Source: Megaustenia siamemsis
Taxonomy: Eukaryota; Mollusca; Gastropoda; Stylommatophora; Ariophantidae
Length of the DNA: 64,000 bases
Assembly (NCBI GenBank): GCA_032433765.1
Contig: JAVIAB010000059.1
Coordinates: forward strand, 56,009,103-56,073,102
Reading direction: 5' to 3'
The notes below the pieces were generated by a model. The model was not told the DNA's origin. It did no database searches and was given only the letters and a program-made list of their open reading frames with translations. Positions 45,566-55,489 of the stretch are shown one piece after another. The position numbers were made by a program, and so were the translations under genes. Numbering within the stretch: the first letter of the stretch is position 1; every line of letters starts with the position of its first letter.

Positions 45566-46468
45566 TTCGTCTACTGATTGTTTCTGTCCTGCATTGATTG
45601 ACCGTGTTCGTCTACTGATTGTTTCTGTCCTGCATTGATTGCCCGTGTTCGTCTACTGATTGTTTCTGTCCTGCATTGATTGCCCGTGTTCGTCTACTGA
45701 TTGTTTCTGTCCTGCATTGATTGCCCGTGTTCGTCTACTGATTGTTTCTGTCCTGCATTCATTGACCGTGTTCGTCTACTGATTGTTTCTGTTCTGTATT
45801 GATTGACCTTGTTCGTCCACTGATTGTTCCTGTCCTGCATTGATTGACCGTGTTCATCTACTGACTGTTTCTGTCTTGCATTGATTGACCATGTTTGTCT
45901 ACTGATTGTTTATGCCCTGCATTGATTGACCGTGTTCGTCTACTGATTGTCCCTGTCCTGCATTGATCGACCGTGTTCGTCTACTGATTGTTTCTGTCCT
46001 GCATTGATTGACCGTGTTCGTCTACTGATTGTTTCTGTCCTGCATTGATTGACCGTGTTCGTCTACTGATTGTTTCTGTCCTGCATTGATTGACCGTGTT
46101 CATCTACTGATTGTTTCTGTCCTGCATTGATTGACCGTGTTCGTCTACTGATTGTCCCTGTCCTGCACTGATTGTCCGTGTTCGTCAACTGATTGTTCCT
46201 GTCCTGCATTGATTGACCGTGTTCGTCTACTGATTGTTATGTCCTGCATTGATTGACCGTGTTCGTCTACTGATTGTTCCTGTCCTGCATTGATTGACCG
46301 TGTTCGTCTACTGATTGTTATGTCCTGCATTGATTGACCGTGTTCGTCTACTGATTGTTCCTGTCCTGCATTGATTGACCGTGTTCGTCTACTGATTGTT
46401 TCTGTCCTGCATTGATTGACCGTGTTCGTCTACTGATTGTCCCTGTCCTGCACTGATTGCCGTGTTGC
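45566..46468. repeat. 41-bp minisatellite, about 22 copies (LRR-3 intron 2)
   Basis: Unit GATTGACCGTGTTCGTCTAC, TGATTGTTTCTGTCCTGCAT, T. Confidence 0.95.
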
Positions 46469-46701
46469 GTTCTTTCCCTGGGACTGCTGATGACGTTTTC
46501 CCTGTCCTTTGCGGCGCCATATTCCACCATTCCCCTGACACGTGGATTATCCTTAGATTCGTTGGCGCCATTCTGAGCAAGGGTTTTCGTTTAAAGCCCT
46601 CGTCATGTCATACATGTCCATTTTAAGGTCTCTTGCGCAGTGGCAGACCCTGGGGCAGTGCCTCGAACTCCTATATGCCCGAGGAAATATATCCAAGTTA
46701 G

Positions 46702-47262
46702 GCTGTTAACACAGGGGCGTAATACCGACCACATTACCCCAAAAATCATGTGTTGAAGGTCTATAAAATGTATTGTCCCTAATACCATATTAGAGCCAGT
46801 CTTAACATATAGATAAGAATCTTGGACAATAGGACAACAGACAAGAAAATCACTGGAGTCGGTAGAAATGTGGTTTTACAGAAGAATGTTGAGAATACCA
46901 TGGACAGCTAAGAAGAGTAATAAAAACGTTCTGAAAGAGGCCAAAGCAAAAAGAGAGCTAATTTCCAATATTATGAAGAAACAATCATCAATTTTGGCCA
47001 TGTAATGAGAAGGGAACCGCTGGAATATATTGTAACAACTGGAACAATTGAGGGACGAAGAGATAGAGGGAAGCAAAGAGAAAAAAATACCAGACAGCTT
47101 AAGAGAATGGCTTGGCAGAAGGTCAACAACAGAAATGATAAATAACTGTCGCGACCAAAAGTTGTGGAGAGACATGATCACCTACGCCAGCAGGCCCGGA
47201 ACTTGATGATGATGAACACCATATTCCCTATTCGCCACATGGTCTGACGGGGTACTTTACTT
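46702..47262 (+). mobile_element. SINE-A 3' part split by a LINE fragment
   Basis: 46702-46789 (GGCGTAATACCGACCACATT, ATCATGTGTTGAAGGTC) continues at 47208-47262 (CACCATATTCCCTATTCGCC, TCTGACGGGG). The 5' head is missing. Confidence 0.8.
46790..47207 (+). mobile_element. 5'-truncated LINE (family a) inserted in SINE-A
   Basis: LEPVLTY, RRMLRIPWTAKKSNKNVLKE, CHVMRREPLEYIVTTGTIEG then a GATGATGA end. About 11-bp imperfect TSD AAYACCATATT on both sides (near 46779-46789 and 47205-47215). Confidence 0.82.
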
Positions 47263-47560
47263 TACTTTTACTAGGCTGTTATTACGATAGTCGGGACGAG
47301 TAGATGCGTCCACTCCCTGCGGAGTGTGTTCTTGATAATCCTGCAAAACATGCTTTGGAAATCAGTCACGATGATCGCATGTGATGCTTGATGTTAGTCT
47401 CTTAACCAGCCATGTAATTCCGTCATAGCCACAATCTTCATGGGTGTGCTGGAAGTAGTGGACTTGCATGCTTCTGCACCTTTATATATCCACAGGTCTA
47501 TTAGAATATACAACAAAACTAACATAGGTACTAATACAGGATAAACAATCGGTGACGTAC

Positions 47561-47665
47561 GTCAAGACTGAGAGTTGAATAATTATTTCTTGAGATTGTC
47601 ACAACTGGTAATTGTGTTAATTGTCTGCTTTCACAGTTGATGGACGACTCCATACAATAACATTC
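47561..47665 (-). CDS. LRR-3 exon 2 (intact exon of the pseudogene)
   Basis: Acceptor CTACAG|GAATGT, 35 codons, donor GAC|GTACGT. It matches the exon 2 length and cysteine spacing of LRR-1 and LRR-2 exactly. Confidence 0.83.
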
Positions 47666-48539
47666 CTGTAGACAAACACAAATGCACAAAAATAATATAC
47701 ATATTTGTAAATTGTCTGTCTGTCTGTTTGTAGGTCTGTCGGCCTAGAAGATATGAAGCAGGATTTGAAATATGCCTGCCTGTCGGTCGTTCGGTATGTC
47801 TGTCTATCGGTCTATATCTATCTGTCTGTATATCGATCTCTGTTTATATGTTAACTCTATCTGTCTGTCTGTGTGTTAAGTCAGTCAGTCGGTCTGTCTG
47901 TCTATCTCTCTCTCTCTGTCTGTCAATTAACTGTTTCCTGATTCTATCCAACAATCTCATTATAACCATCATTCAAATGTTTCATTCGCGGTATAAAAAT
48001 AAAGTTAATTACAACATATGCTCTACTCCCTTCAAGGTAGGCAAGAAATCCCCAGAAATCTTGAATACATTAGTCCCCCTATATCCCAGTCGGTTTGTTC
48101 TTCTAACTGGCCGTTAATCTGTAGGTTTATTTATCTAGTCATCTTATTGTCTCCCTGCGTATTTTATTTTCATAATATTAATTATTTGTCTATTTCTTTC
48201 TCTGTATATATGACCTCTCCAGTGTTTGTCTATTCTAATTTCTTCAAATTCTCTATTTTGTCCATATTGTTAAATCTTATTTATCAAGTTTCCCTGTATT
48301 TGTTTTCTTCATTCGTTCTGTCTTTCTTCATCTGTCTGCCTAAACGTTTGTTTAATATGTATTGATGTTTATTTTTTTTACAGTGGGCTTCTCTTTAAAA
48401 ATTGTATCTCTATAACACTTCATGATACATCATAGTTCAAACGCCCAGCTGTGATTCGGGATAAATTCTGATATCAAAAAGCAAAAACCATAAAAAAACC
48501 CGAGTGGTTTCTTTAAATGACCGCCATGTTACCTTATAG
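47666..48539. other. LRR-3 intron 1, unassigned
   Basis: Degenerate TCTG/TCTA tetranucleotide runs at 47700-47930; the rest is unique AT-rich sequence. It ends with the displaced copy of the SINE target site at 48528-48539. Confidence 0.5.
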
Positions 48540-48884
48540 GGAGCCGCGATAGCTCAGTGGTTAGTGAACTGGACTACAAAGGACAAGAGGTAGGGTTCGA
48601 TCCCAACCGACGGCTCCCGGGTTCACCCAGCGTTAAATGGGTACTGGAATTTTTCTGGGAAAGTAAAGCGGCATGGGCGTAATACCGACCACATTACCCC
48701 AAAAAAACATGTGCTGAAGGTCTGTAAAATGTATGGTCACTAACACCATATTCCCTATACGCCACTTGGTGTGACGGGTCACTAACACCATATTCCCTAT
48801 ACGCCACTTGGTGTGACGGGTCACTAACACCATATTCCCTATACGCCACTTGGTGTGACGGGGCTCTTTACTTTTTTTTTTAAA
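48540..48884 (+). mobile_element. SINE-A inserted at the LRR-3 exon 1 donor, 12-bp TSD
   Basis: Full copy with the 42-bp 3' end (TCACTAACACCATATTCCCT, ATACGCCACTTGGTGTGACG, GG) present three times (48736-48861). TSD GTTACCTTATAG at 48528-48539 and 48885-48896; on the minus strand this is CTATAAG|GTAAC, the exon 1 splice junction. Confidence 0.92.
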
Positions 48885-48889
48885 GTTAC

Positions 48890-48976
48890 CTTATAGACAC
48901 AGTCGGAGTCATCACCGAGAGTTAATGCACCCAGAAACGTGCACAACAGAAGCACATGTTGGACGCACTTGCACAT
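48890..48976 (-). CDS. LRR-3 exon 1 (signal peptide, intact exon of the pseudogene)
   Basis: 29 codons starting MCKCVQHVLLLCTFLGALTL, donor AAG|GTAAC. The donor lies inside the target-site duplication of a SINE-A insertion (48540-48884), so a second copy of the junction sits on the far side of the SINE. Confidence 0.83.
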
Positions 48977-49099
48977 TTTCCTGAGAAATTACAAATGTGA
49001 AAACAGACATGTAGTTATTCCACAAATTGTGACTATTAATACAAGTAGAAAGAAATATATTTTCCTTTTCTACATTTTTCTTTTCACCCAAAGACAACT

Positions 49100-49330
49100 C
49101 CACTTCATCGTACGCCCTTAAAAGGACGCTACTTGGGCGTAATTGATCTATGTCGTGGTTTGCTGCAAACCGAGATTTTAGCTCCTCTCTATGTAACCCA
49201 TCCAAGTTTATTTCCATTTTTTTGAGCACCGAGTTTGCCTTCCCTCTAAATCTCCACTTGTTTGGCCAGAAAGTTCAGTCTCTTTCTAGGGGCACCAAGA
49301 AGATATGGAGTAGGATTTGAAATATGCTGG
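49100..49330 (+). mobile_element. SINE-D/E body fragment (LRR-3 intron 0)
   Basis: CCTTAAAAGGACGCTACTTG GG, TGGTTTGCTGCAAACCGAG, CTTGTTTGGCCAGAAAGTTC match the SINE-E body read on its minus strand. Confidence 0.6.
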
Positions 49331-49554
49331 CTTATACATCATAGTTCAAATGGCCAACTGTGATTCACCAAACTCTTTCAGGTCTGGGTTTGTCATACGC
49401 CTTTTCCCCATTAAAAATATATTGACACAATGATGAACACGCCTATTTGTTTTGAGAAAATATGATAACACTATAACTACAAGGTTGTCAAACATGTAAA
49501 AAAAAAAGGACATTCATTCATAATTATATTTCACTATAACACTGTTAGAATGAA

Positions 49555-49785
49555 ATTAATGGGAGAATGAATGAAGAAAGACTTCAACTCCAGGTATACA
49601 TTTGGTCACCATCTGATAAAAGAAAACGAGGCAGACCAAAGAGTCACTACGCTGAACAGTTACTAAGGAAAGCTAAACCATAAGGTTAAGAGACAATAAC
49701 AAAAACTAGCCTTAAAACGTCAAACGTGGAGAACTATGAATTCCGGTCTATGTGCCGTATTCTGCCCAAGAAGAGAATGCGTCAA
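49555..49785 (+). mobile_element. Probable non-LTR 3' fragment
   Basis: EERLQLQVYIWSPSDKRKRG RPKSHYAEQLLRKAKP resembles the GRPK tail of non-LTR ORF2 proteins, then stops. Confidence 0.5.
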
Positions 49786-49796
49786 TGAGCTATGTT

Positions 49797-50227
49797 TAAG
49801 CTTCCATAGCTCAGTGGTTAGAGCATTGGTCTTGTAAACCAGGGGTCGTGAGTTCGATCCTCACTGGGGGGCTAAATGTTCGGGTACATTTTTGGGGGCC
49901 TCGGTAGCCTAGTTGAGAAACCACCCGACTGGAGTACCGACGTTCGGACAACCCGTGTTCGATTCCCGCTGGGAGCAGTGTGAATTGTACTCGTGGTTGG
50001 AAAAAAAAATACCCGCCACGGTCGATCAAGCCGTTGACAGAAATGGGTACCAGGGTATAGCCCTGGGAAGGTGAAAAATGTCGCTTCGCATCTGAGTTTC
50101 GATGCTTGAGGCGACACTATACAGAAATATCCGAACATTTCTGGATAGGCGGCCGAGCACATATGGGTGTAAACTCGCGTGCTAAGACGCCGGTTCAAGT
50201 CTCGTACTTTACCTTTATCTTTACCTT
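49797..50227 (+). mobile_element. Dimeric SINE-B: tRNA-Thr head fused to SINE-B, 11-bp TSD
   Basis: TSD TGAGCTATGTT at 49786-49796 and 50228-50238 encloses a tRNA-Thr-like unit (49800-49872), a 20-bp linker, and a second tRNA-like unit (GCCTCGGTAGCCTAGTTGAG A box, CGTGTTCGATTCCCGCTGGG B box) with the family body and a short TTTACC tail. Both parts were therefore inserted as one element. Confidence 0.88.
49800..49872 (+). tRNA. tRNA-Thr(UGU)-like sequence inside a SINE
   Basis: A 73-nt cloverleaf can be drawn: 5' acceptor GCTTCCA, D arm GCTC/GAGC, anticodon stem TTGGT/ACCAG with loop CTTGTAA (anticodon TGT), T arm GTGAG/CTCAC with TTCGATC. The 3' acceptor TGGGGGG is one G too long and relies on G:T pairs. 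Because target duplications enclose it together with SINE-B, I read it as a retroposed head and not a genuine tRNA gene, although A and B boxes are intact. Confidence 0.6.
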
Positions 50228-50503
50228 TGAGCTATGTTGTTACTGGTGAATATAAGACTTTAAATAGAATCATGTAATTTTGTTTTGATTGTATACATGT
50301 TAACACTGATGAATGTTGAGTCTTTACCATAAAATTATCTGCTTTGTTATGAAATATTTGTAATTATGAAATGCTGTAAACATACTCTACGTGTGTCTGA
50401 TCCTATAATGGATAATGATCACACAATTAATCTACACAACACTGCATGGTAAGTCAAGAAAGACGCAATTATTAACAAGGAACACTGTCATAAACAGACT
50501 TAC

Positions 50504-50545
50504 CGACAGGGAACTGTGATAGTAATTAAGTGTTGACACGATCTG
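50504..50545 (-). promoter_or_regulatory. LRR-3 untranslated exon 0 and core promoter block
   Basis: The minus strand has GTTCTCTGTTTATTCTTATC then TCAGATCGTGT, and a donor TCG|GTAAGT at 50504/50503. A second GATA-like AGATAAG lies about 30 bp upstream (near 50575). It is the best-conserved non-coding match between LRR-2 and LRR-3. Confidence 0.62.
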
Positions 50546-51369
50546 AGATAAGAATAAACAGAGAACGCAAAGAGCTTATCTATTCTTGTTTGAACTTTAG
50601 TTGAACGTTTAACATTGGTTCACAGAGGGTTGAGTTGAAAGTGTAAAACTGATCGTAATAGGGAACTAGAGAGCTAACGTTTTGTCTTCTCATGATTAAT
50701 TGTCACAGTGACAGCGATGGTATAGACAACATGATGGGTAAACCCAAGATAGATTCTAGCTTTCTATGGTGCGCTTGGAGTAACGTACGGTGCAGCACAA
50801 GAACCAATTATGTTAAGCATCTACTTGGTTTCAGTGCTGTTATTAAGGAGCAGAGTAGGCCAGACAACGGCATTTGTCACGGTTTCATGCAAGCTCCATG
50901 TGAAGGTCTCTCCCAATATTTGGTCACTAGAAAAGGATAACGCGGGGAGCACAGCAAGACATTCAGAAAGTTGATAAAACACTGACAATTTAATATCAAA
51001 TAAACTCATTTTAATCAACAGTGAGGTTTAATTCAGGTGAGCTACGAGCAGAATGGGGGAGGATTGCCGCCCAGTTTATCCTCCCACACTGAGAGATTTA
51101 CTAGGAGATCTGAGCGCTAGTGGTCCGTTGTTCGATGTACGAAAAGGATAATCGTCGACTAAAGTAATAACTAACTAACTAGTCAAATACATAATGCCAG
51201 TGGGTCTGGTAGATCAGGAAGGGAGAGTCGGATTGACGATCATCTAACTTTTCAGAGCTTGAAAAAAAAAAACCCACAAAATCGTATGTAGCTACTTTAC
51301 TCAAATAAAGGCGGAACAAAATAATAACAATTTTACAAGCTGGCAGTCAAGTTTATCTGAACATATCAT
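50546..51369. other. Region upstream of the LRR-3 promoter, unassigned
   Basis: Unique sequence; GATTGCCGCCCAGTTTATCC near 51063 looks repeat-like but has no second copy in the window. Confidence 0.35.
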
Positions 51370-51545
51370 CATCATTGAGTTCCGTCTCCGCATTGAAGAT
51401 TGGCTACCATGGAATGCCGTTACGTTCTGTCTGTTGTCGGTTGTCATAGGCTGACTTGTTCAACTTCTGATGTTACTCGTTCATGTTAGTCTTGGTCTGC
51501 CTGTGTCTATTTTACCTTGTATTTTCCGTTCCAAGACTAATTTAG
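51370..51545 (-). mobile_element. Non-LTR retrotransposon 3' end (family c)
   Basis: Minus: GAAAATACAAGGTAAAATAG, GACCAAGACTAACATGAACG, CTATGACAACCGACAACAGA, CGGAGACGGAACTCAATGAT GATGAT. Confidence 0.72.
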
Positions 51546-51701
51546 CCCTGGTGTTATATGAACCTATACAATATTCATTTAATTAGACACTCTTGTCAGT
51601 TAAGTAATTGTAGGGTGCAGAGTTGTTCTCCTTTCTGAATTATAACATATTCATGTTGCTATTGAAGTTGTTGCATCAGTTTTATTATATTCAATAATTA
51701 T

Positions 51702-51750
<49 letters not shown>

Positions 51751-52504
51751 CATTACTTTACTTTTACTTGCATTATTTATTACAAGTTTTAACATTTATA
51801 ATTTGAATGCGTTCTCCTTTTCCTAAAAGGCAGTAGCAGGTTTGAAGACACTTACATGACCTCTCATCAAAAGGTTAAGCTGACCAGGTTTCATAACAAC
51901 ACTTTTTAATTAAGAGTCTTGGAAACAAGATAAGGACAGCTTAAATGCGCTGATATCGCGACACAGTCGTAAACTGGCGACACAACGCACCTACGCCCGT
52001 TTAAAGAGTGAATGCTAAGAGGAAGAAAAACTTAATAATAATGGCTGTGATGTTTACCTTTATTGATGCATCACACGAAATGGCTCTACAGAGCAAAACA
52101 CAAAAGCTTACCACATGAGAAAGAATACTTTTTCATTTTTAGATAAGATAGATGGTTCTTAGATTGTCTCTCATCCTTTGCTCTAGCAAGTCAGTCGTTA
52201 TGTAACTAATCATTTTCTTATACCACCACTCTCGGAGTATACCTTGATGTTTAAATTTGTTTCCCTATCCTCTTGATGTGAACATTTTCCGTGACTAAGC
52301 TGAAGTAGTCATTGGAAAGGAACTCTCACAACAACTTCCAACTCTTATTCCTAGCTTTATATCCCCAATCATTACCTGCTGTTATTTTGTTTCTTTCCCT
52401 ATAGCATGCCGACTGCTATATAAGCTGTACAATTACTCTAATTCCTGTCTGACTCACTTTAAATGCGACCCCAACTCTAGTTCCAGTCTGGTTCACTTTA
52501 AGAC
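51546..52504. other. Mostly unassigned
   Basis: (TA)n at 51704-51748. A SINE-E body fragment (-) at 51945-52026 (GATATCGCGACACAGT, CTACGCCCGTTTAAAGAGTG AATG). Otherwise nothing recognised. Confidence 0.5.
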
Positions 52505-53540
52505 CTTAATGCTAAAAATGTTTGTCTTACTTACTTTAATTAAGACCCTAATTCTAATGTTTGTCTGTATCACTTTAATTAAGACTCTAATTCTAATGTT
52601 TGTCTGTATCACTTTAATTAAGACCCTAATTCTAATGTTTGTCTTACTTACTTTAATTAAGACCCTAATTCTAATGTTTGTCTGTATCACTTTAATTAAG
52701 ACTCTAATTCTAATGTTTGTCTGTATCACTTTAATTAAAACCCTAATTCTAATGTTTGTCTTACTTACTTTAATTAAGACCCTAATTCTAATGTTTGTCT
52801 GTATCACTTTAATTAAGACTCTAATTCTAATGTTTGTCTGTATCACTTTAATTAAGACCCTAATTCTAATGTTTGTCTGTATCACTTTAATTAAGACCCT
52901 AATTCTAATGTTTGTCTTACTTACTTTAATTAAGACCCTAATTCTAATGGTTGTCTGTATCACTTTAATTAAGACCCTAATTCTAATGTTTGTCTGTATC
53001 ACTTTAATTAAGACCCTAATTCTAATGTTTGTCTGTATCACTTTAATTAAGACCCTAATTCTAATGTTTGTCTGTATCACTTTAATTAAGACCCTAATTC
53101 TAATGTTTGTCTGTATCACTTTAATTAAGACATTAATTCTAATGTTTGTCTGTATCACTTTAATTAAGACCCTAATTCTAATGTTTATCTGTATCACTTT
53201 AATTAAGACCTTAATTCTAATGTTTGTCTGTATCACTTTAATTAAGACCCTAATTCTAATGTTTGTCTGTATCACTTTAATTAAGACCCTAATTCTAATG
53301 TTTGTCTGTATCACTTTAATTAAGACCCTAATTCTAATGTTTGTCTGTATCACTTTAATTAAAACCCTAATTCTAATGTTTGTCTGTATCACTTTAATTA
53401 AGACCCTAATTCTAATGTTTGTCTGTATCACTTTAATTAAGACCCTAATTCTAATGTTTGTCTGTATCACTTTAATTAAGACCCTAATTCTAATGTTTGT
53501 CTGTATCACTTTAATTAAGACCCTAATTCTAATTTTTGTC
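52505..53540. repeat. 39-bp minisatellite, about 26 copies
   Basis: Unit GTCTGTATCACTTTAATTAA, GACCCTAATTCTAATGTTT. The 13-codon period makes a frame open for over 340 codons on both strands. CCCTAA occurs once per unit but this is not telomeric. Confidence 0.96.
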
Positions 53541-53547
53541 TGACTCA

Positions 53548-53925
53548 CTTTAATAACGACCATAAGCACACATATAACTTTAATAACGACCCTAAGCACA
53601 CATATAACTTTAATAACGACCCTAAGCACACATATAACTTTAATAACGACCCTAAGCACAAATGTGCAACTTTAATTACGACTCTAAGCAGACATATAAC
53701 TTTAATTACAACCATAAACACACATATAACTTTAATTACAACCATAAGCACACATATAACTTTAATTACAACAATAAGCACACATATAACTTTAATTACA
53801 ACAATAAGCACACATATAACTTTAATTACAACAATAAGCACACATATAACTTTAATTACAACAATAAGCACACGTATAACTTTAATTACAACAATAAGCA
53901 CACGTATAACTTTAATTACGACCTC
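53548..53925. repeat. 30-bp minisatellite, about 12 copies
   Basis: Unit AACTTTAATTACAACAATAA GCACACATAT; the first units carry AATAACGACCCTAAGC and share the ACTTTAATTA core of the preceding 39-bp array. Confidence 0.93.
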
Positions 53926-53961
53926 AGCTCTAGCTTGTTGTCAGTCCCATCTGTAAAGAAA

Positions 53962-54165
53962 CTCAACAATATTCTAACACAAAAACTCAACAATATTCTA
54001 ACACAGAAACTGAACAATATTCTAACACACAAATTCAACAATATTCTAACACAGAAATTCAACAATATTCTAACACAGAAGTTCAACAATATTCTAACAC
54101 AGAAATTCAACAATATTCTAACACAGAAATTCAACAATATTCTAACACAGAAACTCAACAACATT
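53962..54165. repeat. 24-bp minisatellite, about 8 copies
   Basis: Unit ACTCAACAATATTCTAACAC AGAA. Confidence 0.93.
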
Positions 54166-54677
54166 CTCAGACTATAACTGCGGATCTAACTCTAGCTATG
54201 ACCCTGACTTTTTTTCAGCCAGAACGGACTAGAATGCTTTCCGGTAAAATGTAAGGATTTTATAAGTGCAGACATATAAATGACACATATTACAAGTAAC
54301 TGAGAACTAGACTTGCCATACAATAACACTTTCATGTTATCTTTGTTGTAGAGATAACACAACCGTAGCTACACAAGAGCTTTGAAGACTTCGTTTATTT
54401 CAATGATCATGTTTTAGTAGGTTTAGTTCCAGTAGCGTATTATGTAGAAAAAAAAAGTACTGAACTCTTTCACTGCGTGACTGGTTGGTCTCGCGGCAAG
54501 ATGCTGGTCTCGAGACAGAGATGTTGTGAGTTCAAATCTCGGCTAAACCACTTGGTATTTTTATTTATGATTTCTCTCTGCGGAAGCCACTCCTGTTCTC
54601 ACCAGCGATGACCGGCTTGAAACGTCAATTACTCATCGACGGAAAAAAATATGAGCACCTCCGAAGTCGGAGTTATC

Positions 54678-55200
54678 AGTTAGGGGGCCTTGGTAGTCTA
54701 TTTGGAAAAAACCACCCGACTGGGCTACCGACGCTGTGACAACCCGTGTTCGATTCCCGCTGGAAGCAGTGTGGGTTGTACTCGTGGTTGGAGAAAAATA
54801 CCTCTGCGGTCTACCCAGCCGCTGGCAGAAATGGATACCAAGGTAGTACTCTGGCAAGGTGAGGAATGCCGCCTCGCATCATGAGTTTGTGTGTTTGAAG
54901 CGACACTATCCAGAAGTCTCCGAACACTTTTGGATAGGTGGTCGAGTATATATGGGTGGAAACTCAGGTGCGAAGATGCCGATTCAAGTCTCGTACTTTA
55001 CCTTTACCTTTACCTTTACCTTTACTTTACATTACCTTTACCTTACCTTTAACTTTACCTTTACCTTTACCTTTACCTTTACCTTTACCTTACCTTACCT
55101 TACCTTACCTTACCTTACCTTTACCTTTACCTTACCTTTACCTTACCTTTACCGTACCTTTACCTTTACCTTTACCTTACTTTTACCTTTACCTTTAAAT
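54678..55200 (+). mobile_element. SINE-B copy inserted in SINE-C, with expanded TTTACC tail
   Basis: Single tRNA-like head (GCCTTGGTAGTCTATTTGG, CGTGTTCGATTCCCGCTGG), body matching 49893-50205, then about 200 bp of TTTACC/TTACC. TSD AGTTATC at 54671-54677 and 55201-55207. It lacks the tRNA-Thr head of the other copy. Confidence 0.86.
54998..55197. repeat. (TTTACC)n/(TTACC)n array
   Basis: About 35 units; the SINE-B tail, only three or so units long in the copy ending at 50227. Confidence 0.93.
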
Positions 55201-55489
55201 AGTTATCTGCCTGTGCGGTGAAACGTCAGTATTCTGTAGTATTCCTTTGTTTGTAAAGCTGTCACCATAACTTGAAGGAGTGTACGTTACTCCCCACCAC
55301 TGGCTCCTTGCTACCAGTTTTACCGCAGCACTCCATTTATTTACCCGTTCCCCATGACGTCACTAAATATTTTCTCCTTGTGGACACACCATTTTACGTT
55401 TTCTCTTCTCTGGCTAGTTTGGAGTGACCATGTTTCGCGTGGCAACATAGAATAGGAATGAATAAGCTTTATCTTCTTTTTTTTATCTT

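Larger units (their letters stand above)
43218..48976 (-). pseudogene. LRR-3: disabled secreted LRR paralog
   Basis: Exon 1 (48890-48976, 29 codons, signal peptide then DSDCVYK) and exon 2 (47561-47665, ECYCMESSIN to YSTLSLD) are intact, with good acceptors and donors. Exon 3 (43218-44490) is broken. A run of six A on the minus strand (43987-43992) carries one extra base relative to the paralogs and shifts the frame. After correcting for it, four in-frame stops remain, at 43665-43667 (TAA), 43560-43562 (TAA), 43446-43448 (TAA) and 43332-43334 (TAG). The exon is 1273 nt, one more than LRR-2 and LRR-4. Five lesions argue against sequencing error. The retained promoter block and splice sites suggest recent loss; it may still be transcribed. 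Confidence 0.85.
54478..55220 (+). mobile_element. SINE-C copy split by SINE-B
   Basis: 54478-54677 (GTGACTGGTTGGTCTCGCGG, GTTCAAATCTCGGC, AAACGTCAATTACTCATCGA) continues at 55208 (TGCCTGTGCGG). Interrupted by 54678-55200. Confidence 0.82.

Noticed and set aside
48737..48861. Link between the 42-bp SINE tail repeat and the 42-bp satellite at 18985-24271
   Set aside because: Same length and a short GCCACTTxGTGT match only; the rest does not align, so I treat it as coincidence.
52493..53659. 344- and 388-codon frames rich in LIKTLILMFVCIT or IRVLIKVIQTN
   Set aside because: 39-bp tandem repeat read in frame; no start context, no non-repeat sequence.
54998..55197. Interstitial telomere repeat
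   Set aside because: TTTACC/TTACC is neither TTAGGG nor a known telomere variant and is the tail of SINE-B.
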